11,638 bases of DNA, taken from positions 1 through 11,638 of the forward strand of contig DCBA01000110.1 in NCBI GenBank assembly GCA_002313255.1, written 5' to 3'. A program made the position numbers and the translations under genes. Each line of letters begins with the position of its first letter. The first letter of the stretch is position 1. The DNA comes from Gammaproteobacteria bacterium UBA1119. GTDB taxonomy: Bacteria; Pseudomonadota; Gammaproteobacteria; Pseudomonadales; Azotimanducaceae. This document shows, in pieces, positions 7,281 through 11,638 of the stretch. The notes under the pieces were generated by a model. It was given only the letters and a program-made list of their open reading frames with translations. It was not told the DNA's origin and searched no databases.

Positions 7281-7337
7281 TGATTACTCGTTCGCCACAG
7301 CGACTTAAGACTAATAAGTACCCCCGGAGATCGCCGT

Positions 7338-8219
7338 ATGTTTAACGTTCGCAAAACTAACGTCGACGCCCAATTCGAGGTGATTAATCAATCGTATGAG
7401 ACGCTCGAAGTCGAAACGCTGACACCTCACATAGGCGCTAAAGTGAGGGGCCTCGACCTTTCTCAACCGCTGACCAACGAACAAGCCCGCGATGTCCACC
7501 AAGCGTGGATCGACTGGAAGATACTGGTGTTCCCTAATCAACATCTCAACCGTGACCAGCACAAAGCCTTTGCGCGGCGTTGGGGTAAATTACACGTCCA
7601 CCCCATGCAGCCGACGTACGGCGGCGATGAAGAAATTCTGGTCGTTAAAACCACACGGGATTCCGCCTATACGTCTGGTGATGGATGGCACACTGACGTC
7701 ACCTGCGACCCGGTACCGCCGCTCGGTTCAATGCTCTACATCACCGAAACGCCAGCAAGTGGCGGCGGCGATACACTGTTCGCCGACATGTACCTCGCCT
7801 ATCAAATGCTCTCGGATCCCATGAAAGAATTCCTCGACCCTCTGGTTGCTGAACATGACGGCGCGGGACCATACGTCGGATCATACAAATCGACGCCGCC
7901 TGAAGGCGGTTACCCTAAGTCGCAGCATCCTGTCATCGTGACCCATCCCGACTCAGGTAAAAAGCTGCTCTACGTTAATCGAGGCTTTACGTCCCACATT
8001 GTGGGTCTTGGTCGAAGCGAATCAAACGCCGTACTTGAAATGCTTTACCGTCTTATCGACTCAACCCCACGTCTTTATTGTCGTGTCGATTGGGAACCAA
8101 ACAGCCTCGCTTTCTGGGATAACCGTTGCACGCAGCACCATGCAGTTTGGGATTACTGGCCAAACTCCCGATATGGCGAACGAGTATCGATCGTGGGTGA
8201 TCAACCGCCACGTCACTAA
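7338..8219 (+). CDS. TauD/TfdA-family Fe(II)/2-oxoglutarate dioxygenase
   Basis: This is a 293-residue protein. ETLTPHIGAKVRGLDLSQPL (26-45) is the classic TauD-family opening. DGWHTDVT (115-122) gives the iron ligands H118 and D120. FWDNRCTQHHAVWDY (259-273) gives the distal iron ligand H267, and R282 in GERVSI sits 15 residues later, as the 2-oxoglutarate-binding arginine does in E. coli TauD. The length matches the family (about 280-300). ATG 7338 is well supported by GGAG at 7326-7329 with 8-nt spacing. Members hydroxylate taurine, other sulfonates, alkyl sulfates, aryloxyacetates and similar acids. The substrate cannot be read from the sequence, and no sulfonate transporter is next to it, so I give no symbol. 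It appears to be a single-gene transcript, divergent from the HIT gene and convergent with the downstream GST gene. Confidence 0.94.
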   Translation: MFNVRKTNVDAQFEVINQSYETLEVETLTPHIGAKVRGLDLSQPLTNEQARDVHQAWIDWKILVFPNQHLNRDQHKAFARRWGKLHVHPMQPTYGGDEEILVVKTTRDSAYTSGDGWHTDVTCDPVPPLGSMLYITETPASGGGDTLFADMYLAYQMLSDPMKEFLDPLVAEHDGAGPYVGSYKSTPPEGGYPKSQHPVIVTHPDSGKKLLYVNRGFTSHIVGLGRSESNAVLEMLYRLIDSTPRLYCRVDWEPNSLAFWDNRCTQHHAVWDYWPNSRYGERVSIVGDQPPRH

Positions 8220-8265
8220 ATCCCCCGCTCAGAGTGGAGTCGAATCGAACAAAGAATTAGGGGAC

Positions 8266-8305
8266 GAATTCTCGGAGAGAATTTTCTACGGTAAGGTAAT
8301 TCTCT
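8266..8305 (+). terminator. Inverted-repeat cluster, possible weak intrinsic terminator after the TauD-like gene
   Basis: AATTCTC (8267-8273), a 3-nt GGA loop and GAGAATT (8277-8283) form a perfect 7-bp stem. It runs into TTTT (8282-8285), resembling a short terminator for the plus strand. The right arm can also pair with a second AATTCTCT (8298-8305) across 14 nt, so two hairpins compete. The stem is AT-rich and the T-run short, so termination strength is doubtful. It lies between two convergent genes. Confidence 0.4.
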
Positions 8306-8346
8306 GTTCACCTCGCAATCGGTACAGCAGTCGCTGGTCACGGAAT

Positions 8347-8979
8347 CTAGACAATGACAATTCCCCGAACGGCCTCGCGACTTCGGTAATTCTCATCCCA
8401 CGCGGCAACGTGTGCATGTCCGCTAACACACGATAGTCGGCCATAACGACCAAACTGAAGCGCCGCGGCCAGAGTGCAATCGGCGACCGTGGGTTGCTCA
8501 CCCATCACGAATGGACGTCCGTCCGACATCACTTCGTCAATGTAGCCCAAAGCACCGTCCGCGCGTTGATTCGCGGCATCGGCGACAGGGGGGTTGGGTG
8601 GTAATCCGATGGGCGACCGTGTCGCGTGGACAGCTTGACCGATCGGCATCATGACGCCGACGTCGATATAACGCTCCATTTCACGCGCCGCGATCCTAGC
8701 TTCCGGCGTATTGCCCAACATCGGCGGTTCCGGAAACTTATCCTCCAAGTACTCGATGATCGCGAGTGATTCGGAAAAACAGCGTCCGTCATCAAGCTCC
8801 AATACTGGGAGTCTTCCGTGTGGATTCTTCTTCAAGAATTCTGGAGTTCTTGCTTCACCTTCCGGAATATTGACCGAAACTTCATCAACCGGCAGCGCGT
8901 TCCCCAGCGCATTTTTTTCAGCGACATAAAGACGTACTTTGGTCGGGTTCGGTGCGACCTGGAAAACATAAAGTTTCAC
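8347..8979 (-). CDS. Glutathione S-transferase
   Basis: This is a 210-residue protein with normal GST length and two-domain form. MKLYVFQVAPNPTKVRLYV opens the thioredoxin-like domain and belongs to the A-P-N-P-x-K/R-V-R type, lacking the usual Ser/Tyr/Cys at the SPYxxK position. HGRLPVLELDDG (54-65) has the cis-proline P58. FSESLAIIEYLEDKFPE (68-84) has E70-S71, which contact the gamma-glutamyl end of glutathione. The helical C-terminal domain is about 92-210, with EQPTVADCTLAAAL (161-174), the usual conserved helix-capping region. I chose GTG 8979, which gives MKLY. TTG 8982 is the next codon upstream and fits the GAGGG Shine-Dalgarno stretch (complement of about 8988-8993) about as well. 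It is divergent from the nitroreductase gene and convergent with the TauD-like gene. It is cytosolic; the electrophile substrate is unknown. Confidence 0.93.
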   Translation of the reverse strand: MKLYVFQVAPNPTKVRLYVAEKNALGNALPVDEVSVNIPEGEARTPEFLKKNPHGRLPVLELDDGRCFSESLAIIEYLEDKFPEPPMLGNTPEARIAAREMERYIDVGVMMPIGQAVHATRSPIGLPPNPPVADAANQRADGALGYIDEVMSDGRPFVMGEQPTVADCTLAAALQFGRYGRLSCVSGHAHVAAWDENYRSREAVRGIVIV

Positions 8980-9073
8980 CAACTTTTCCCTCAGAAATTG
9001 ACTGGCCAGCGTCTGTGAAAGCGTCCACGAGACGAGCGACATAGACCAAGTCTAAGCTACGACGTGTACCGTT

Positions 9074-9079
9074 TATACT
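9074..9079 (+). promoter_or_regulatory. Candidate -10 box for the nitroreductase gene, implying a leaderless mRNA
   Basis: TATACT (5/6 match to TATAAT) ends 6 nt before the ATG at 9086, so transcription would begin at or next to the start codon. No Shine-Dalgarno lies upstream, which fits leaderless translation. No convincing -35 is present 16-18 bp upstream, so this is tentative. Confidence 0.35.
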
Positions 9080-9085
9080 TTCCGA

Positions 9086-9760
9086 ATGACAAACGACCCT
9101 AGCCTCTTTAAATCAATGTATACGGCGCGCGCGTTGCGGCGGTTCAAACCCGATCCAGTTCCCGACGACGTACTATTTCAACTTATGGATGCGGCTATTC
9201 GAGCCCCATCCGGGCAAAATGCTCAGGATTGGCGCTTTATTTGTGTCCGGGATCAAGACGTTAAAGATCAAATGCACGAGTGGGCACAAACGCCATGGCT
9301 TCGATATCAGGCGCGTTACACGGACGATCCTGAACAAATCGACACCTTGCCACGTTCACAGCGGCTCTCGCTTCGAAGCGTTGAACATCTCGTTCAACAC
9401 TTCCGCGAAACCCCCGTCGTTGTTATCGCATGTGGCCTGAAAGGACGACACTCCACACCCGGAGGGAGCATATTTCCCGCCGTACAAAACTTGCTGCTAG
9501 CAGCCAGAGGCTTAGGACTTTCAGGATCGGTTTTCAACTTCCCGCTATCGCACAAACAAGAATTTCGAGAGCTCTTGGGAATCCCGGATACCAACGACAT
9601 TTTTTGCGTGCTCCCGATCGGTTATCCCAGCGACTATCACGGTCCAGTGCGTCGTAAACCTGTTAAAGACGTGGTCTACATGAACCACTTTGGCGAACGT
9701 TGGGACTTCGCCGAATCGCAAACCGAAATCGGTTGGGAGGATAAATGGCTTAGTCGTTGA
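9086..9760 (+). CDS. Nitroreductase-family flavoprotein (FMN-dependent oxidoreductase)
   Basis: This is a 224-residue protein. TARALRRFKPDPVPDDVL (13-30) is the family's N-terminal phosphate/FMN-binding signature (R15, R18, R19). AAIRAPSGQNAQDWRFICV (36-54) holds the S42 and N45 region that contacts FMN. FPAVQNLLLAARGLGLSGSV forms the dimer-interface/FMN helix. VLPIGYPSDYHGPVRRKP (about 175-195) is the usual strand and loop near the C-terminus. Members reduce nitroaromatics, quinones or enones with NAD(P)H, and some act on halogenated or steroid-like compounds; the substrate here is not evident. The start at ATG 9086 agrees with the conserved N-terminus, but no ribosome binding site precedes it. 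It is divergent from the GST gene, and its 3' end overlaps the convergent lipoprotein gene by 11 bp. Confidence 0.93.
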   Translation: MTNDPSLFKSMYTARALRRFKPDPVPDDVLFQLMDAAIRAPSGQNAQDWRFICVRDQDVKDQMHEWAQTPWLRYQARYTDDPEQIDTLPRSQRLSLRSVEHLVQHFRETPVVVIACGLKGRHSTPGGSIFPAVQNLLLAARGLGLSGSVFNFPLSHKQEFRELLGIPDTNDIFCVLPIGYPSDYHGPVRRKPVKDVVYMNHFGERWDFAESQTEIGWEDKWLSR

Positions 9761-10901
9761 CGACCGCCAACATCTCCACATAACGCTGCTTTTGCCAATG
9801 TAGCGTTGATTCTTCAAGCGCCCGAGTCCAACTGCTTCGAGCCGCCGCCAGATCCCCGAGTTCACGAAAGGTCATGCCTTGCAAATAATAAAACCGGTGA
9901 TCGTCGTCGCGTAAACGAATGGCCCGTTTCAAGATATCCAGTGATTCGTCATAACGCTGGTCGCCGAACGCGAGCTGGGCCCGAGCAAAGTGATAATAGG
10001 GGTTGCGGCGCCGATGCCGACTCAACTGAGCGTCGTACTCGGCCGCCTGATCGACATCCCCCATGCCTTCGAACGCACGGCCAAGACCTCCGATCGCCGA
10101 TTGGTTACGCGAGTCCAATGCAAGCGCGACACGAAACGCCTCCACAGCCTGTCGATAATGGTCGCCCTGCAGGTAGTAGACGCCGAGATTCACCCATAAA
10201 TCAGCGTTTTGAGCACCACCCGCGTAAAACGCTTTTAGGAGATAAGCAAAGGCCGCCCGCAACTCGCCCTGCTTCCATCGTTCGACCGAGACGTTGTTGT
10301 AGTAGAGCCCGACACCGTACCCGTCGCTGACACGCTTTGTCGGATATCCGCTCGGATCTTCAAGGTTAAAGTCGATGGTCACATCACGCGTACCGCCATA
10401 ATAAAACTGTCCACCTTCAACCAAAATATTGACGTGGTTGTTCCGAATAAGCACCCCACGCACGGCATCGTAGGTCGGTGGCACCTTCGCGATCTGAAAA
10501 TGAACAATGAGCCCGGCTTCACGCGCCATGGCAATAAATAAATTGGTGTAGGACAGACAGTTACCTCGTTTCGTCGCAAACGTTTCTTCCGCTGTCTGGC
10601 TGAGACTGGGTTCATAACCCGCTTCGTAATAGCCGTCATCGACAAGTGATGAAAGCAGGCGCCCCAGACGGGATACATTCGTGTTGGCGTCACTAACGCC
10701 GTCCGCAATAAACGCACGCATATCGTCGTTGATCTGCAACACGTCGACGTCAGGCATCTCCGACGCTAGCACTTTCTCACCGAAGAGCGCCCGGCCCGAT
10801 AATAAGTCGTCGCGTTCAACCTCGACGTAATCCACCATGGGGGCCGTCGCGCATGCTCCGAGCGCGGAGGTGAGAAACAGAAAAAGAAATCGGGTGGTCA
10901 T
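9750..10901 (-). CDS. Outer-membrane lipoprotein with transglutaminase-like domain and TPR repeats
   Basis: This is a 383-residue protein. MTTRFLFLFLTSALGAC is a lipoprotein signal peptide with lipobox L-G-A-C (C17). The +2 residue is Ala, not Asp, which favours the outer membrane. Residues about 55-185 form a transglutaminase-like domain: TKRGNCLSYTNLFIAMARE (110-128) gives catalytic-type C115, RNNHVNILVE (153-162) gives H156, and VTIDFN (174-179) gives D177. Residues about 205-375 are tetratricopeptide-like helical pairs, for example ADLWVNLGVYYLQGDHYRQA (233-252), then repeats at about 265-295, 300-330 and 335-365. I start at ATG 10901 because it begins the signal peptide. An upstream in-frame start at 10955 would add 18 residues in front of it and is unlikely. 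The job is unknown; envelope or peptidoglycan-linked proteolysis or scaffolding is a guess. It is divergent from the LapG-like gene. Confidence 0.88.
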   Translation of the reverse strand: MTTRFLFLFLTSALGACATAPMVDYVEVERDDLLSGRALFGEKVLASEMPDVDVLQINDDMRAFIADGVSDANTNVSRLGRLLSSLVDDGYYEAGYEPSLSQTAEETFATKRGNCLSYTNLFIAMAREAGLIVHFQIAKVPPTYDAVRGVLIRNNHVNILVEGGQFYYGGTRDVTIDFNLEDPSGYPTKRVSDGYGVGLYYNNVSVERWKQGELRAAFAYLLKAFYAGGAQNADLWVNLGVYYLQGDHYRQAVEAFRVALALDSRNQSAIGGLGRAFEGMGDVDQAAEYDAQLSRHRRRNPYYHFARAQLAFGDQRYDESLDILKRAIRLRDDDHRFYYLQGMTFRELGDLAAARSSWTRALEESTLHWQKQRYVEMLAVVND

Positions 10902-10917
10902 ATTGGCTTCCAACCAA

Positions 10918-10946
10918 ATGCTAAAACCGATAGGCATGAACCACAA
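10918..10946 (-). promoter_or_regulatory. Candidate sigma70 promoter of the lipoprotein gene
   Basis: On the minus strand TTGTGG (complement of 10941-10946) and TAGCAT (complement of 10918-10923) are exactly 17 bp apart, matching the consensus at 3/6 and 4/6. The predicted transcript would begin near 10911, about 10 nt before the ATG. The match is modest. Confidence 0.35.
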
Positions 10947-10981
10947 CGCATACATTGTCGAGACGATCTGGATAGTTGAAT

Positions 10982-11638
10982 ATGATCGCCATGCGTCTCA
11001 TTCGATGCCTATGTTTATTCGCTGCACCGGCTCTCGTCGCGTACGACTTTTCCGATAATGCCGACTACCTAGCCCCAGCCTCACAGTGGCCGGCCTGGTA
11101 CGCCACCGTAAAGCGCGCGTCGGATGAAGCAAACGTTATTCGCGCATGCCTTGAGAACAAGGGCCAATGCGAGCGCTGGCTTCGATCACTGCACGTCATT
11201 GTGGACCGCTCACGCGCGCTGTCGCATAAGCAACAACTGGAAATCGTCAACCGCTACATTAATCAACACCGCCACTACCGGCGTGATCGACCTAGCCGCG
11301 ACGCAACGCCCTGGGGCGACGAGGGGGTCTTTGCACAGTGGTCAACGTTGCTCGAATTTTTGCAGAAGGGCGGCGACTGCGAAGATTACGCAACGGCGAA
11401 ATACATGATCTTGCGACTCCTCGGGTACTCGGCGGAAGCGTTACGGATTGTGGTGGTTTATGATCGCAAAACTCGCGAGTACCACGCGGTGGTGGCAGTT
11501 AACGACGACCAGGGAAACGTTCGCCTGCTGGATATCGATAACCGTATTTATCGGGGCAAACCGGCGGCCTATCGATACATTTACGCCGTCAACGAGAACA
11601 GTATCTGGGATCACTCCGTCGCATCGACATTGCCGAAA
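10982..11638 (+). CDS. LapG-like periplasmic transglutaminase-like cysteine protease (BTLCP/DUF920), runs off the right edge
   Basis: The frame is open from ATG 10982 to the window end, giving 219 residues; the 3' end is missing. MIAMRLIRCLCLFAAPALVAYDF looks like a short export signal. ATG 10991 (MRLIRC) is an equally good start, as neither has a strong ribosome site. The diagnostic block is LQKGGDCEDYATAKYMILRLLGY (127-149), with catalytic C133 in D-C-E-D. EYHAVVAV (166-173) gives H168 and RLLDIDNRI (181-189) gives D184 or D186. In LapG proteins the acidic residues flanking the cysteine bind calcium, and D132, E134 and D135 are kept here. LapG cleaves the N-terminus of large adhesins such as LapA under control of the c-di-GMP receptor LapD. 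Neither partner is visible here, so the function is inferred from family only. It is divergent from the lipoprotein gene, 80 bp between starts. Confidence 0.88.
   Translation, partial: MIAMRLIRCLCLFAAPALVAYDFSDNADYLAPASQWPAWYATVKRASDEANVIRACLENKGQCERWLRSLHVIVDRSRALSHKQQLEIVNRYINQHRHYRRDRPSRDATPWGDEGVFAQWSTLLEFLQKGGDCEDYATAKYMILRLLGYSAEALRIVVVYDRKTREYHAVVAVNDDQGNVRLLDIDNRIYRGKPAAYRYIYAVNENSIWDHSVASTLPK

Noticed and set aside
7244..7354. 37-residue N-terminal extension of the HIT protein
   Set aside because: The HIT family starts at about MSYDDDNIF. The extension would cross the divergent promoter region and the start of the TauD-like gene.
9806..10330. 174-codon plus-strand frame opposite the lipoprotein
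   Set aside because: It is Arg/Pro-rich and antisense to the TPR region, with no ribosome site or family match.
10902..10955. 18-residue N-terminal extension of the lipoprotein
   Set aside because: It would bury the lipoprotein signal peptide, which starts cleanly at ATG 10901, and it crosses the candidate promoter.
10955..10986. TTGTCG/TATGAT promoter for the LapG-like gene
   Set aside because: The spacing is 20 bp and the -10 box would overlap the first start codon, leaving no workable start for transcription.

Overview
The window looks like the chromosome of a Gram-negative bacterium, most likely a free-living (perhaps marine) gammaproteobacterium. The reasons are a proteobacterial-type TypA/BipA GTPase, an outer-membrane lipoprotein signal, a LapG-like periplasmic cysteine protease, two GST-family proteins, and moderately GC-rich, densely packed genes. 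The lineage is an inference from protein style, not from a marker gene. There is no rRNA, tRNA, CRISPR array, transposase or other mobile element.

Layout. (1) Bases 1-446, minus strand: the N-terminal part of a GST-like protein that runs off the left edge. (2) Bases 667-4845, plus strand: a tight three-gene operon with 4 bp between genes 1 and 2 and an ATGA overlap between genes 2 and 3. It encodes a thiamine-pyrophosphate enzyme of the acetolactate synthase/oxalyl-CoA decarboxylase/2-hydroxyacyl-CoA lyase superfamily, a phytanoyl-CoA-dioxygenase-like Fe(II)/2-oxoglutarate oxygenase fused to C-terminal HEAT-like repeats, and a mannonate-dehydratase-like TIM-barrel metalloenzyme. (3) Bases 4842-7243, minus strand: typA, then an upstream HIT-family hydrolase gene. 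(4) Bases 7338-8219, plus strand: a TauD/TfdA-family dioxygenase, divergent from the HIT gene. (5) Bases 8347-8979, minus strand: a complete GST, divergent from a nitroreductase (9086-9760, plus strand). (6) Bases 9750-10901, minus strand: a lipoprotein with a transglutaminase-like domain plus TPR repeats, divergent from a LapG-like (BTLCP/DUF920) cysteine protease that runs off the right edge (10982-11638).

The most interesting unit is the operon at 667-4845. Pairing a PhyH-type hydroxylase with a TPP-dependent C-C lyase recalls peroxisomal alpha-oxidation (phytanoyl-CoA hydroxylase followed by 2-hydroxyacyl-CoA lyase). The ManD-like third gene instead points to a sugar-acid or polyhydroxy substrate. 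A hydroxylate-cleave-dehydrate pathway on an unknown substrate is a reasonable hypothesis, but the sequence does not prove it. The flanking GSTs, nitroreductase and TauD enzyme suit a broadly catabolic or detoxifying neighbourhood. The divergent transglutaminase-fold pair at the right end suggests envelope or adhesin processing.
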